DNA of 64,000 nt from an uncultured Cellulosilyticum sp. (GCA_934725855.1 CAKVCL010000005.1:62001-126000), one strand, 5' to 3'; shown: positions 24,694 to 34,744, numbered from the stretch's first letter. The notes: generated by a model from the sequence alone, not told the origin. Program-made: numbers and translations.

Positions 24694-25725
24694 ATGGGTA
24701 TGAATTTTAAAGAAAAACTTCCAATTCCTATGGAGGTTAAAGCGCAATATCCTGTATCTAAAAAGGTTGCAGAAATTAAAGCAGCTAGAGATAAGGAGAT
24801 TAGAGATATTTTTACAGGAAAATCAGATAAATTTGTTGTAATCATTGGGCCATGTTCTGCAGATAATGAAGATGCTGTATGCGATTATGTCAGTAGACTT
24901 GCTAAAGTTAATGAAAAAGTATCAGATAAATTAATGATTATTCCAAGAATATACACCAATAAACCTAGAACAACAGGTGAAGGCTATAAAGGAATGCTTC
25001 ATCAACCAGACCCAAATAAAGCACCTGATTTATTATCAGGTATTATAGCAATTCGTAAAATGCATGTACGTGCAATTGAGGAAACAGGTCTTACAGCAGC
25101 AGATGAAATGCTTTATCCAGAAAACCGTAGATATTTAGATGATATTTTATCTTATGAAGCAATTGGGGCACGTTCAGTAGAAGATCAACAACATAGATTA
25201 ACAGCTAGTGGAATGGATATTCCAGTAGGTATGAAAAATCCTACAAGTGGAGATTTCTCAGTCATGTTTAACTCTGTAATCGCTGCTCAAAAGTCTCACA
25301 ATTTTATTTATCGTGGCTGGGATGTTACAACAGATGGAAATGATTTAGCTCACGTTATTTTACGTGGTGCGGTTAATAAAAGAGGGGTTTCTATTCCAAA
25401 CTATCACTATGAAGATTTAATGTATATGATGGAAATGTATCATAAACTCGACCTTAAAAATCCAGCAGCAATCATTGATGCTAACCATGCGAATTCAGGA
25501 AAACAATATATGGAACAAATTCGTATTGTATGTGAAGTATTAAATAGTAGAAACTACAATGCAGACCTTAAGAAACTTGTTAAAGGGGTTATGATTGAAA
25601 GCTATATTGAAGGTGGTAACCAAAAAATTAGTGATCATCAAATCTACGGAAAATCTATTACAGACCCATGCCTTGGCTGGAAAGAAACAGAAGAATTACT
25701 CTATAAAATTGCTGAACGTTGTTAA
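24694..25725 (+). CDS. aroF: 3-deoxy-7-phosphoheptulonate synthase, class I AroG/F type
   Basis: 343 residues. It condenses phosphoenolpyruvate and erythrose 4-phosphate, the first step toward chorismate and aromatic amino acids. The family motifs are in place: FVVIIGPCSADN, IIPRIYTNKPRTTGEGYKGM, the metal-binding cysteine region above, GARSVEDQQHR, PVGMKNPTSGDFSVM, and DANHANSGK with metal ligands. An N-terminal arm of about 45 residues, as in allosteric AroG/F enzymes, suggests feedback control, but the effector cannot be read. AAAGGAG lies 10 bases before the ATG. It stands alone, without other aro genes nearby. Confidence 0.95.
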   Translation: MGMNFKEKLPIPMEVKAQYPVSKKVAEIKAARDKEIRDIFTGKSDKFVVIIGPCSADNEDAVCDYVSRLAKVNEKVSDKLMIIPRIYTNKPRTTGEGYKGMLHQPDPNKAPDLLSGIIAIRKMHVRAIEETGLTAADEMLYPENRRYLDDILSYEAIGARSVEDQQHRLTASGMDIPVGMKNPTSGDFSVMFNSVIAAQKSHNFIYRGWDVTTDGNDLAHVILRGAVNKRGVSIPNYHYEDLMYMMEMYHKLDLKNPAAIIDANHANSGKQYMEQIRIVCEVLNSRNYNADLKKLVKGVMIESYIEGGNQKISDHQIYGKSITDPCLGWKETEELLYKIAERC

Positions 25726-25872
25726 TTGAAAAATTTAAATAGAAAAAAATAAATTTTATACAAATTATTTAAATAAAAAAGAGGAAATGAACTATTCATG
25801 TAGAATAAGTATAGTATAACCCTATGATACTTGAATTTATGGACTTCATAGAGTTGAAAGGAGAGATGCTAT

Positions 25873-26415
25873 ATGAAATACAACATTAATGGTAAAAATA
25901 TCGAACTTACAGCAGCGCTTGAAAATGCAGTAGAAGAAAAAATTGTGAAATTAGACAAATACTTTAATGATAATGTTACAGCACAAATCACACTTAGTGT
26001 TGAAAAGCTTAGCCATATTATCGAAATTACAATTCCTTTCAATGGTTCAGTGTTAAGAGCAGAAGTTGAAGGAAAAAACATGTATAATATCATGGATGAT
26101 GCTGTAGCTGTTATTGAAAAACAAGTCAACAAATTCAAAAATAGATTAAGAGATAAACATAGAACAGCTTCTGTTAATCAATTTACTCCAAGCTTTTTAG
26201 AAGAAGCTGATAATGTTGAAGGTGAGATTAAAATCGATCGAACAAAGAAATTTGCGATTAAACCTATGAGTGCAGAAGAAGCCGTACTTCAAATGGAATT
26301 AGTAGGACATAACTTCTTCGTATTCTTTGATAGTGAAACAGAAGAAGTCAATGTAGTTTACAAGAGAAAGAATGGAACATATGGTTTAATTGAACCAATG
26401 TTTGATGAAGAATAA
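25873..26415 (+). CDS. hpf: Ribosome hibernation-promoting factor, long form
   Basis: 180 residues, the length of long HPF. The N-terminal domain (about 1-100) is the S30AE/YfiA fold (KYNINGKNIELTAALENAVE, KIVKLDKYF, AEVEGKNMYNIMDDAV), which binds the decoding site. The C-terminal domain (about 125-180) is the dimerisation module (KKFAIKPMSAEEAVLQMEL, HNFFVFFDSETEEVNVVYKR, GTYGLIEP) that pairs two 70S ribosomes into an inactive dimer. AAAGGAG lies 9 bases upstream. It lies directly upstream of secA, a common order in Firmicutes, but a terminator separates them. Confidence 0.96.
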   Translation: MKYNINGKNIELTAALENAVEEKIVKLDKYFNDNVTAQITLSVEKLSHIIEITIPFNGSVLRAEVEGKNMYNIMDDAVAVIEKQVNKFKNRLRDKHRTASVNQFTPSFLEEADNVEGEIKIDRTKKFAIKPMSAEEAVLQMELVGHNFFVFFDSETEEVNVVYKRKNGTYGLIEPMFDEE

Positions 26416-26431
26416 TAAGAAATGATGAAAT

Positions 26432-26472
26432 AAAAAAATTCTATAGGGACTAAGCCCTATAGAATTTTTTTT
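26432..26472 (+). terminator. Rho-independent terminator
   Basis: AAATTCTATAGGG / CCCTATAGAATTT with a 6-base loop and a run of eight T residues, after hpf. Confidence 0.92.
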
Positions 26473-26552
26473 ACTAAATTTTTGAAAAAAGTGGAGATAT
26501 TTATAAATAAAACATATGCATATGGTAAACAATAAAGAGATATATATAGAAG

Positions 26553-26585
26553 TTTAGGCGACTCAGTGGTAGAGGATCACCTAAA
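26553..26585. other. Hairpin with a tRNA D-arm-like core
   Basis: TTTAGGCGA pairs with TCACCTAAA (one mismatch) around CTC-AGTGGTA-GAG. The 13-base core CTCAGTGGTAGAG is identical to the D-arm of many tRNAs, and the sequence after it (GATCACCT) resembles a 5' anticodon stem, but no complete tRNA can be folded. It lies upstream of the secA promoter, so it is not part of the secA leader. It may be a tRNA remnant or a small structured RNA. Confidence 0.4.
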
Positions 26586-26632
26586 GATGTTGCAAAGAAA
26601 TAGACTTATTTTAAAGCTCAAAAACTCTTTAG

Positions 26633-26661
26633 TTGTATTGAAATCAATTATTTGTTATACT
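26633..26661 (+). promoter_or_regulatory. Predicted sigma-A promoter of secA
   Basis: TTGTAT and TATACT are 17 bases apart, with TG one base before the -10 (extended -10), about 80 bases upstream of the secA start. Confidence 0.6.
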
Positions 26662-26739
26662 TAATGCTAGTGTGAATAATAAAAGTATAGTAGTATAGGG
26701 TAGCCTATTTTACATAAGAATAAAAAAGAGGGTGAAAAT

Positions 26740-29316
26740 GTGAAAATTATTGATAAAATTTTTGGTACCCATTCTCAAAGAGAATTAAAGAGAATTGAAC
26801 CAATTGTAGCCAAAGTTGAATCTTATGATGAAGCGATGCAAAAGCTTACAGATGAAGAGTTAAAACATAAAACGGTAGAATTTAAAGAAAGACTAGCAAA
26901 AGGTGAAACACTAGATGATCTTTTACCAGAAGCCTATGCAGCATGTAGAGAAGCAAGCTGGCGTGTACTTGGTAAAAAACATTTCCGTGTACAAATTATC
27001 GGTGGTATTATTTTACACAATGGTCGTATTGCAGAAATGAGAACAGGTGAAGGTAAAACTTTAGTAGGAATGCTTCCAGCTTATTTAAATGCACTGGAAG
27101 GTAAAGGGGTTCATGTTGTAACCGTTAATGATTACCTTGCACAACGTGACTCTGCTGAAATCGGACAAGTGCATGCATTTATGGGACTTACAGTTGGATG
27201 TATTTTAAGTAATATGAAACCAGCTGAAAGAAGAGTAGCTTACAATTGTGATATTACTTATGGAACCAATAATGAATTTGGATTTGACTACCTTCGTGAC
27301 AACATGGTTGTTTATGCTGAGGAAATGGTACAAAGAGACCTTAATTATGCGGTAATCGATGAGGTTGACTCTGTCCTTATTGATGAGGCGAGAACCCCGC
27401 TTATTATTTCAGGGCAAGGTTCAAAATCAACGCATTTATATAAAGCAGCTGACATTTTTGTTCGCAGACTTAAAAAAGGAAGGCTTCTTGGAGAAGAAAC
27501 AGCAATGAGTAACCTGATGCGTGAAGAAATAGAAGAAGAAGGCGATTTCATTGTTGATGAAAAACAAAAAACCGTTACTTTAACACAAGATGGTGTCAAA
27601 AAAGCAGAACAGTATTTTGCACTAGATAACCTTGCAGATCCAGATAATATGGAAATCCAACATCATATTAATATTGCTCTTAAAGCACATAACTTAATGC
27701 ATAGAGAAAAAGATTATATTGTGAATGAAAAAGGTGAAATTGTTATTGTTGATGAATTTACAGGACGTTTAATGGATGGGCGTCGTTATTCAGATGGTCT
27801 TCACCAAGCAATTGAAGCTAAAGAGGGTGTAGAAGTAAGAAAAGAAAGTCAAACCCTTGCTACTGTTACCTTCCAAAACTACTTCAATAAATACAAGAAA
27901 AAAGCAGGTATGACAGGTACAGCCCTTACAGAAGAAGCAGAATTTAGAGATATTTATTCAATGGACGTTATTGAAATTCCGACGAATAAACCTGTTATTC
28001 GTATTGACCATCCAGATATCGTTTATAAAACAGAAGCAGCTAAATTTAAAGCAGTTATTGAAGATATTAAAGCATCACATGCGAAAGGACAGCCAGTACT
28101 TGTTGGTACAGTAACCATTGAAACCTCTGAACTATTAAGTAAGATGCTTAAACGTGAGGGCATTCCGCATCAAGTATTAAATGCTAAATATCATGCAAAA
28201 GAAGCTGAAATTGTTGCTTTAGCTGGTAGAAAAGGTGCAGTAACGATTGCAACTAACATGGCAGGTCGTGGTACAGATATTAAACTTGAAGATGGTGTTC
28301 AAGAATTAGGTGGCTTAAAGATTATTGGTACAGAACGTCATGAATCAAGACGTATTGATAATCAGCTTCGTGGACGTTCAGGTCGTCAAGGAGACCCAGG
28401 TGAATCAAGATTCTATCTTGCACTTGAAGATGACTTGATGAGATTATTTACACCAGAAGCAACGCTTAAAATGTTTGATGCGATTGGGCTTCCGGATGAT
28501 GAACCAATTGAACACAGAATCTTATCTTCAGCGATTGAAAGAGCACAAAAGAAAGTTGAAAGTAACAACTATGGTGTGCGTAAACACTTACTTGAATACG
28601 ATAAGATTATGAATGAGCAAAGAGAAATTATTTATGCTGAACGTTACAAAGTATTAAAGAATGAAAACTTACGTGATAACATTATTGCTATGGCTAAGGA
28701 TGTAATCAGCAAAATTGTTGATAATGCAATAAATGGTCTTGGGTATGCGGAAGAATGGGATTTGCCAGCTATGTTTGAACAACTTCGTGCAATCATTCCA
28801 ATTTTGCCATTAGATATTTCAAAAGAAGAACAAGAAGAGCTTACGCCAGATGCACTTAAAGAAATGCTATATATAGCTGCAGAAAATCTTTATGAAGGAA
28901 AAGAAGCTGAACTTGGTGATCAAGTAAGAGAAATTGAACGTGTTCTTCTTCTTAAAGTTATTGATCAAAAGTGGACAGACCACTTAGACAATATGGAACA
29001 AATGAAGCAAGGTATTAATCTTCAAGCTTATGGGCAAAGAGATCCACTTGTTGAATATCGCTTCTTAAGTTATGATATCTTTGAAGAAATGACAGATAAC
29101 ATTAAGATGGATACGGTAAAAGCCATCTATCATGTAAGAATTGTAGAAAATAAAGAAATCAAACGCGAGAGAGTAGCAGAACCAACAGCAGTTAACCATC
29201 AAGATACAAGCTTAGGTGCTCAGCCAGTTCAAAAGAAAGAGAAAGTAGGAAGAAATGACCTTTGTCCTTGTGGAAGTGGAAAGAAATTTAAAGCATGTTG
29301 TGGTAAATTTGAATAG
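26740..29316 (+). CDS. secA: Preprotein translocase ATPase SecA
   Basis: 858 residues. It is the motor that pushes unfolded precursors through SecYEG at the inner face of the membrane. Seen in order: N-terminal [18 protein letters not shown], Walker A in [17 protein letters not shown], the DEVD box in [18 protein letters not shown], the preprotein cross-linking region around 225-370, NBD2 with [13 protein letters not shown] and [25 protein letters not shown] (positions about 505-560), the helical scaffold, and a C-terminal zinc domain [17 protein letters not shown]. The start is GTG; the overlapping ATG is out of frame. GAGGGTG lies just upstream. prfB, the usual next gene, is not present. 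Confidence 0.97.
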   Translation: MKIIDKIFGTHSQRELKRIEPIVAKVESYDEAMQKLTDEELKHKTVEFKERLAKGETLDDLLPEAYAACREASWRVLGKKHFRVQIIGGIILHNGRIAEMRTGEGKTLVGMLPAYLNALEGKGVHVVTVNDYLAQRDSAEIGQVHAFMGLTVGCILSNMKPAERRVAYNCDITYGTNNEFGFDYLRDNMVVYAEEMVQRDLNYAVIDEVDSVLIDEARTPLIISGQGSKSTHLYKAADIFVRRLKKGRLLGEETAMSNLMREEIEEEGDFIVDEKQKTVTLTQDGVKKAEQYFALDNLADPDNMEIQHHINIALKAHNLMHREKDYIVNEKGEIVIVDEFTGRLMDGRRYSDGLHQAIEAKEGVEVRKESQTLATVTFQNYFNKYKKKAGMTGTALTEEAEFRDIYSMDVIEIPTNKPVIRIDHPDIVYKTEAAKFKAVIEDIKASHAKGQPVLVGTVTIETSELLSKMLKREGIPHQVLNAKYHAKEAEIVALAGRKGAVTIATNMAGRGTDIKLEDGVQELGGLKIIGTERHESRRIDNQLRGRSGRQGDPGESRFYLALEDDLMRLFTPEATLKMFDAIGLPDDEPIEHRILSSAIERAQKKVESNNYGVRKHLLEYDKIMNEQREIIYAERYKVLKNENLRDNIIAMAKDVISKIVDNAINGLGYAEEWDLPAMFEQLRAIIPILPLDISKEEQEELTPDALKEMLYIAAENLYEGKEAELGDQVREIERVLLLKVIDQKWTDHLDNMEQMKQGINLQAYGQRDPLVEYRFLSYDIFEEMTDNIKMDTVKAIYHVRIVENKEIKRERVAEPTAVNHQDTSLGAQPVQKKEKVGRNDLCPCGSGKKFKACCGKFE

Positions 29317-29333
29317 TAAATAGATAAAGTAAG

Positions 29334-29376
29334 AGATGACTATAATTATAATCCGTATTATAGTCATCTTTTTTTG
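29334..29376 (+). terminator. Rho-independent terminator
   Basis: AGATGACTATAAT / ATTATAGTCATCT followed by seven T residues, after secA. Confidence 0.92.
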
Positions 29377-29663
29377 TGTAGTATTTAACTATAGCGCTTG
29401 AATTGATATAGTGAAAAATGTAGAAAGGATACTGTGTAAGAGGATAAAAATAGTGGGAGAATATTGAAACTATAGAAACTGCTGTGCAACAAAATGACAT
29501 AATAAGACTATAGAATAAATGTAGAATATAGACAAATTAAACAAAGAAAATACAAATAAAGAGAAAAAACGGAGAAAAGTAAATAAATATTTAAAAAGAA
29601 ACATTTCCACTGTATAATAATTATATAAAGATCTTGTACAAAGTAATGAATGGGGGCGTTGCA

Positions 29664-30023
29664 ATGTATAATGAGATTAAAGAAGTATTTAACAAAAAAT
29701 TTAAAGCATGGGAGGTGTTAGACTCAAAAGAGGGACTGTATTTAGGTGACGACGAGAAAATTATTAATAAAAACTGGAAACTTAACTGGGTGATGCAAGA
29801 GAACGAAAAAGGAACGTATATTGAATACTATGGCATACATCATGATGGCATGCATTTACATGGAAGAATCTATGACGATGGGACAGAAGAGTCGCTTAGT
29901 GTGTTAAAGGAGTATATTGCTTATTCTCCTAATATACCAGGAGACAGAGAAAAGGGAGCAGTGGAATGGGAAAATTACAATGGATCACTGATGAAAGAAT
30001 TAAAGAAAAAAGGATTGTTATAA
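29664..30023 (+). CDS. Hypothetical protein, 119 residues
   Basis: A soluble, acidic and aromatic-rich protein (KAWEVLDSKEGLYLGD, WKLNWVMQENEKGTYIEYYG, HHDGMHLHGRIYDDG). No transmembrane or signal segment is visible, and I recognise no family. GGGGGCG about 7 bases before this ATG decides the start; an in-frame ATG 10 codons upstream has no ribosome binding site. It is monocistronic between two terminators. Regular amino acid composition and codon use like its neighbours argue that it is a real gene. Confidence 0.65.
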   Translation: MYNEIKEVFNKKFKAWEVLDSKEGLYLGDDEKIINKNWKLNWVMQENEKGTYIEYYGIHHDGMHLHGRIYDDGTEESLSVLKEYIAYSPNIPGDREKGAVEWENYNGSLMKELKKKGLL

Positions 30024-30026
30024 ACA

Positions 30027-30078
30027 TAGCCCGATAGAATCCACCAAGGGTGGCGGATTATATTGGGCCTATTTTTTT
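30027..30078 (+). terminator. Rho-independent terminator
   Basis: TAGCCCGATA...AATCC pairs with GGATT...TATTGGGCCTA around ACCAAGGGTGGC and is followed by TTTTTTT. Confidence 0.82.
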
Positions 30079-30100
30079 GCTAAAATCTAAAACCGCCGAT

Positions 30101-30112
30101 TGGCATATGCCA
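30101..30112. repeat. 12-bp perfect palindrome
   Basis: TGGCATATGCCA stands in the gene-free stretch between the hypothetical gene and the tRNA pair. It could be a protein-binding site; nothing around it shows which. Confidence 0.35.
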
Positions 30113-30248
30113 CTTATTAAGGTGAGGTTCGCTAAATTTGATTTGTAGCATAAAATATTTAATAAAACAAAAGATATATCTTGATGCTACACTAATAGTA
30201 TAGCTTGAAAGAAATTAATCAATGCAAGGAAAAAAATGAAAAAATCAC

Positions 30249-30277
30249 TTGCAATATGACAATTATTGAGATATACT
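30249..30277 (+). promoter_or_regulatory. Predicted promoter of the tRNA pair
   Basis: TTGCAA and TATACT are separated by 17 bases, 43 bases upstream of tRNA-Met. Confidence 0.6.
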
Positions 30278-30320
30278 ACAATAGTGCTGACAAAAATGGC
30301 ACATAAATAATAATTTATAT

Positions 30321-30394
30321 GGCGGAATAGCTCAGTTGGCTAGAGCACACGGTTCATACCCGTGGTGTCATGGGTTCAAATCCCTTTTCCGCTA
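30321..30394 (+). tRNA. tRNA-Met (CAT), elongator type
   Basis: 74 nucleotides. Acceptor stem GGCGGAA/TTCCGCT, D-arm GCTCAGTTGGCTAGAGC, anticodon stem CACGG/CCGTG closing loop TTCATAC (anticodon CAT), T-arm ATGGGTTCAAATCCCTT, discriminator A. The sequence closely matches elongator methionine tRNAs of Firmicutes rather than initiator or lysidine-modified Ile tRNA. CCA is not encoded. Confidence 0.95.
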
Positions 30395-30398
30395 CTTT

Positions 30399-30471
30399 GG
30401 TCGCTTAGCTCAGCTGGGAGAGCACCTGCCTTACAAGCAGGGGGTCATAGGTTCGAGCCCTATAGCGACTA
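30399..30471 (+). tRNA. tRNA-Val (TAC)
   Basis: 73 nucleotides, starting four bases after tRNA-Met. Acceptor GGTCGCT/AGCGACT, D-arm GCTCAGCTGGGAGAGC, anticodon stem CCTGC/GCAGG closing CTTACAA (anticodon TAC), T-arm ATAGGTTCGAGCCCTAT, discriminator A, no encoded CCA. It is cotranscribed with tRNA-Met and followed by a terminator. Confidence 0.96.
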
Positions 30472-30473
30472 CT

Positions 30474-30502
30474 AAAAAACCTCATCGTTTGATGAGGTTT
30501 TT
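30474..30502 (+). terminator. Rho-independent terminator of the tRNA pair
   Basis: AAAAACCTCATC / GATGAGGTTTTTT with a GTTT loop. Confidence 0.93.
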
Positions 30503-30593
30503 TGTGTTTCTGGAATATACTATGCTTTAGATGATAAAAGGTATTAAGCTTAATATTTATAAAAGGATGTATGTAGTAGAAAGGAAATAAAAT

Positions 30594-31616
30594 ATGCAAA
30601 AAATAATTGGGATGAAAACACTAAAAACAGCGGTTGGTGCAAGTGTTTCCATAATAATAGCTCAATTTGTAGGAATGGAATATGCTGCTTCTGCAGGGAT
30701 TATTACAATATTAAGCATTCAAAATACAAGAAGAGAATCTGTAAAGCTTGCTATAAGAAGATTGATAGCTACTTGTATTGCTTTGTTTATCGGTACAATT
30801 GCTTTTTTGATATTAGAATTTAATTCGATAAGTTTTGGAGTTTATTTACTTATCTTTATTCCTGCAGCCTCTAAGTTAAAGGTAACAGAAGGAATTGCTC
30901 CAGCATCTGTATTAGTGACACATCTATTGGGAGAAGGAAAAATTACGTATCCTATTATAACCAATGAAATAATGATCATGTTAGTTGGTGTTGGGGTAGC
31001 ACTTATTGTCAATTTATATATGCCAAGTTTAGAAGAACAATTACTAACACAAAAAAGCGTGATAGAAGCTCAAATGTATGAAATTTTTATTAAGATGAGT
31101 GAAGCATTAAGATCTAAAGAGTGTATGTTAGACATTGGATTAGAACTTAACGCTTTGGAAAACAATTTGAAACAGGCAATGAAAAGAGCAACTCAGTATA
31201 GAAATAATTCATTTATAGGAAAGAAGTCTTTGTATGAGAAATATTTTGAAATGCGTTATCTACAATATCAAGTAATGCTCTACATGCAGAAGCACTTTGA
31301 ACATTTTTATATGATAGCAAAAGAAGCATTTGAAATAGCCAAGCTAACAGAGAAGTTAGCAGAATCTGTACATGGAAGAGTTTTAGTAGAAGAGCTTTTA
31401 GATGAAGTAGAGCGTTTAAGAGGTTATTTTAAAGAAAGTGAACTTCCTATAACAAGAGATGAATTTGAAAATAGAGCCATGCTTTACCAATTTTTATCAG
31501 ATATCGAGCAGTATCTAAGAGTAAAAAAGCAATTTAAGGATAGCCTTAATGAAAAAGAAAGAAAAGAATACAAATGTTATTATGAAGTGACTGAAAATAA
31601 AAAGAATATGTCGTAA
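30594..31616 (+). CDS. Aromatic acid exporter family (FUSC-like) membrane protein
   Basis: 340 residues. About six transmembrane helices in residues 8-145 match the ArAE_1/FUSC-like module (LKTAVGASVSIIIAQFVG, AASAGIITILSIQNTRRESV, GIAPASVLVTHLLGEGK). After PSLEEQL comes a long helical cytoplasmic domain (about 155-335), the ArAE_1 C-terminal part. The family is annotated as aromatic acid exporters by distant similarity; the substrate is not established. AAAGGA lies 8 bases before the ATG. It is just upstream of spoIIE on the same strand. Confidence 0.85.
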   Translation: MQKIIGMKTLKTAVGASVSIIIAQFVGMEYAASAGIITILSIQNTRRESVKLAIRRLIATCIALFIGTIAFLILEFNSISFGVYLLIFIPAASKLKVTEGIAPASVLVTHLLGEGKITYPIITNEIMIMLVGVGVALIVNLYMPSLEEQLLTQKSVIEAQMYEIFIKMSEALRSKECMLDIGLELNALENNLKQAMKRATQYRNNSFIGKKSLYEKYFEMRYLQYQVMLYMQKHFEHFYMIAKEAFEIAKLTEKLAESVHGRVLVEELLDEVERLRGYFKESELPITRDEFENRAMLYQFLSDIEQYLRVKKQFKDSLNEKERKEYKCYYEVTENKKNMS

Positions 31617-31704
31617 AATTTTTTGAAGTAATTACCATATATTTACAAAAATATTTTATATCTCTCTGTATAATGAGAATACTTGCAGGAGGGAGAGATA
31701 TAAG

Positions 31705-34059
31705 GTGATTAATACAGAGGAAAAAAGAAAAGCTTCAATAATAGAACTAATCAAGGGCGTTAATTGGAAGGGGATCGTACTTTGTGTTTTAGGATTTTTT
31801 GTGGGACGAGTATGTCTATTTGACTGCTTCTACACTGTGGGAGTAGCTTACATAGGAGCAATGTACTATGAAAAATCATTAAGACGATGGAGTAGTATGC
31901 TTTGTATATTGGGGATACTTTCCTGTGGCATAATGAGTGTAGATACCATTAAGTATATTGCTATTTTAATAGTGATGACTTCTTTAAGAGAAGTAATGAA
32001 CTTATTTAAGTGTTCATTTAATCTACGTAATCAAATGGCGATTACTTCCGTAAGTATAGGTATGCTGGGTATTATGAATTTATTTTTTCAAGATGTTTCC
32101 CTATATAAGTTAATGGTATGTGTATTAGAAATAGTAGTGACAATGGGCTTAATGAATGTTCTTAGTATAGCTATAGAGGTAATTCGAGAAGATAGACAAG
32201 GGATGCTTACAGAGCATCAACTTGCGAGCATTGCATTTTTAATGGCTATTTTTTTATGTGGAATGATTGATTTTTATATTACGGTGCCAATAATAGAACG
32301 GATTTATATAAAGGATGTCCTTGTTTTTTGGATGATGATTGCTATAACTTATATGGGAGGCGCAAGTAGTGGTATTATTGCATCTGTCATTATTAGTACG
32401 GTATTAGTAGTCATAGGATATATGCCTACTGGCTTTGTCGGCATCTATATATTTGCAGTTTTAGTAGGAGGCTTATTTAGTTATCTAGAACGAGTGGGCA
32501 TTGTTTTTGCAATGACCTTAGGATTATTAATAGGTTTTGCCTTATTTAATAACCGAATTATTGATTGGAATATTTTTTCAGCCTATGGGTGTGGGGCTAT
32601 ACTGAGTTTAATCATGCCAAGAAATTATTTTGGAATGGCTAATTGGTTTGGATATGGCATGGAAATAGATGAGGCTCATCATCTTTTACATGTACAAGCT
32701 ATTATTACAGATAAACTTAAAAAATTTGCAAATGCCTTTGAAGGGTTAGGAAAAGAATTTGAACATATTCCGCTAAAAAAAATGACCTTAGATATTAAAC
32801 AGATGAATGAGATCATTGAAGATGCAGGAGAGAGCTTGTGTAAAGATTGTGCGATGTGCCAATTCTGTTGGCAGGACTATATTAAGGACACCTATAAAAA
32901 CAGTTATTTAATGTTGGATGCTTTGGAGAAAAAGGGGCAAATTCAAATAGGAGATATTCCTCGTGGGTTTAAAAAGGCATGCATTAATGCAGAAAGTTTT
33001 GCCTATGCTTTAAGTTTAAAGATGGACGTGTATAAGCAGTCATGTAGGTGGCAAAAAAGATTTGAAGAAGCGAGAGGGCTTATTGCAGAAGAATTTAAAG
33101 GTATTTCTAGCAGTGTAAATAGATTGTCAGAGAATATTGAAAAGGATTTTTGCTTTAATAAGGCGGATGAAAAAAAGATTAAAGAAAGTCTTCAAAGTTA
33201 TGGAATTAGAACAAAAGATGTGATGGTTTTAGAAGGCAGTGGTAAAATACAAGAGATTCATCTTTATTGCCAATATAAAGGAGAAGCAGACTTTAAGGAA
33301 AGAGTGATTGAAGGAACAGAAAAAGCATTAGAAGCTAAGCTTGAAATTAATAGATATGAGTATAATGAAGAAGAAAAGTATTGTTTTTTTGAAATGAAAA
33401 TAAAGAAACAATTTGGCGTGACGGTAAGTGCTTATAATAAGGCAAAAGATGATGTTTGTGGTGATGCTTATAGTTTTATGGAATTAGATGAAGGAAACTA
33501 TTTGATTGCAGTAGCTGATGGGATGGGAAGTGGAAGTATTGCACACAAAGAAAGTGAAATGACCATTGAACTATTAGAGAGCTTTTTAGAAACTGGGTTT
33601 GAATGTGAAGTAGCACTAAAGATGATTAACTCAGCATTAGTTCTTAGATCCAATATAGAATGTTATACTACTATGGATATGGCACTAATCGACCAACACA
33701 CAGGAATCATTGAATTCTTAAAGATGGGGGCCTCAACAAGTTTTATTGTTAGAGGACAGGAAATTATAACCGTTAAAGCAAGTAGTTTACCTATTGGTAT
33801 TTTAAATCATATTGATTTAGTCAGTTGTAAAAAGCAACTTAAAGATGGGGATATTGTGATTATGGTTACAGATGGTATTCTTGAAAATCAAAATGACTTA
33901 TTAGAAAGTGAGGCAACCTTTAAGCATTTTATTTTAGAAGCCCAATCTAATAGTCCAGAATATCTAGCAAAATTTTTGCTGAGTAAGGCTAAAAATTTGT
34001 TAGCTGGTAAGGAAGGTGACGATATGACAGTTGTGGTTGCGAGAGTGTGGAAACAATAA
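31705..34059 (+). CDS. spoIIE: Stage II sporulation protein E, PP2C-type phosphatase
   Basis: 784 residues. The N-terminal 300 residues hold about ten transmembrane helices, a central regulatory region follows with a cysteine cluster (CKDCAMCQFCW), and the C-terminal PP2C domain (from about 585) reads DVCGDAYSFMELDEG, AVADGMGSGSIAHKES, TTMDMALIDQHTG, PIGIL and VTDGILE. SpoIIE dephosphorylates SpoIIAA in the forespore to release sigma F and helps place the polar septum. Its presence shows the organism carries the endospore programme. Start is GTG with GGAGGGAG 9 bases upstream. It opens the conserved spoIIE-tilS-hpt-ftsH order. Confidence 0.96.
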   Translation: MINTEEKRKASIIELIKGVNWKGIVLCVLGFFVGRVCLFDCFYTVGVAYIGAMYYEKSLRRWSSMLCILGILSCGIMSVDTIKYIAILIVMTSLREVMNLFKCSFNLRNQMAITSVSIGMLGIMNLFFQDVSLYKLMVCVLEIVVTMGLMNVLSIAIEVIREDRQGMLTEHQLASIAFLMAIFLCGMIDFYITVPIIERIYIKDVLVFWMMIAITYMGGASSGIIASVIISTVLVVIGYMPTGFVGIYIFAVLVGGLFSYLERVGIVFAMTLGLLIGFALFNNRIIDWNIFSAYGCGAILSLIMPRNYFGMANWFGYGMEIDEAHHLLHVQAIITDKLKKFANAFEGLGKEFEHIPLKKMTLDIKQMNEIIEDAGESLCKDCAMCQFCWQDYIKDTYKNSYLMLDALEKKGQIQIGDIPRGFKKACINAESFAYALSLKMDVYKQSCRWQKRFEEARGLIAEEFKGISSSVNRLSENIEKDFCFNKADEKKIKESLQSYGIRTKDVMVLEGSGKIQEIHLYCQYKGEADFKERVIEGTEKALEAKLEINRYEYNEEEKYCFFEMKIKKQFGVTVSAYNKAKDDVCGDAYSFMELDEGNYLIAVADGMGSGSIAHKESEMTIELLESFLETGFECEVALKMINSALVLRSNIECYTTMDMALIDQHTGIIEFLKMGASTSFIVRGQEIITVKASSLPIGILNHIDLVSCKKQLKDGDIVIMVTDGILENQNDLLESEATFKHFILEAQSNSPEYLAKFLLSKAKNLLAGKEGDDMTVVVARVWKQ

Positions 34060-34097
34060 CAAATTAGAAACATCGAAAATAAACCATATTAGGTTAA

Positions 34098-34135
34098 AAA
34101 ATAAAGATACAATGAGCTGTATCTTTATTTTTTTT
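34098..34135 (+). terminator. Rho-independent terminator
   Basis: AAATAAAGATACA / TGTATCTTTATTT with a 6-base loop and T run, after spoIIE. Confidence 0.9.
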
Positions 34136-34232
34136 GCCAGAAACTAAGTTTTAGCATATAAAGTGAATAAGTTAAATTAATATTGGAAAAATTCTATAGT
34201 ATGTGTACTTGAAATATAAGAGGAGGCAAGGT

Positions 34233-34613
34233 ATGAAAAAAGAAATTGTCATTGATGGTAAGACAAGTGATTGGTTTGAAAAGGCAACTTTTGTATTAAA
34301 AGATAATCATGTAGAAAATCTACCTAAAGACCTAATGTATTATGCAGAGCAATTAGTGGAAAATCATATGAAAAAGTTTCCTGCCATGGATAGGGAGGCC
34401 TTGCCTACAGTAGATTTTACACATCAAGGGTTTAAAAAATATCATGAGTATCAAAGAGCCTATGAGCAGCAAGTAAAAAAGACATATGAAAAGATCAATA
34501 GAGAGAAAGAAAAGATTAGAAAGCGGGCAAGATATGTTAATACCTTTGTGACACTTTCAATTATAGCTTGTCTTTTAAGTATAGGCGCGCTAATTTTTAG
34601 TAGTCTTGTGTAG
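34233..34613 (+). CDS. Small tail-anchored hypothetical protein
   Basis: 126 residues. The first 100 are charged and helical, with a Lys/Arg/Glu-rich coiled-coil-like stretch (AYEQQVKKTYEKINREKEKI), and the last 25 form one transmembrane helix (FVTLSIIACLLSIGALIF), leaving almost no tail outside. That layout predicts a C-terminally anchored cytoplasmic protein. I recognise no family. It sits between spoIIE and tilS, where Bacillus has yabS and yabT, but is unlike both. AGAGGAGG decides the ATG used; a frame 10 codons longer lacks a ribosome binding site. Confidence 0.65.
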   Translation: MKKEIVIDGKTSDWFEKATFVLKDNHVENLPKDLMYYAEQLVENHMKKFPAMDREALPTVDFTHQGFKKYHEYQRAYEQQVKKTYEKINREKEKIRKRARYVNTFVTLSIIACLLSIGALIFSSLV

Positions 34614-34744
34614 AGAACTTGTTATAAATAAAATGTTGAAAAATATCATTGAAGTGATTTATAGTATAAATAGTTTAAAAATCAGTATTTGTTTTTATTA
34701 AAATATAAAATTTGGCTATACTATATTAAGGAGACACTAACTAA

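Noticed and set aside
26553..26640. A complete tRNA gene upstream of secA
   Set aside because: Only a D-arm-like segment exists; no T-arm (GGTTCRA) or acceptor 3' strand follows in the expected distance.
31600..31620. Spo0A box before spoIIE (TGTCGTA)
   Set aside because: One mismatch to TGTCGAA, a single copy, and it overlaps the end of the preceding gene; too weak to call.
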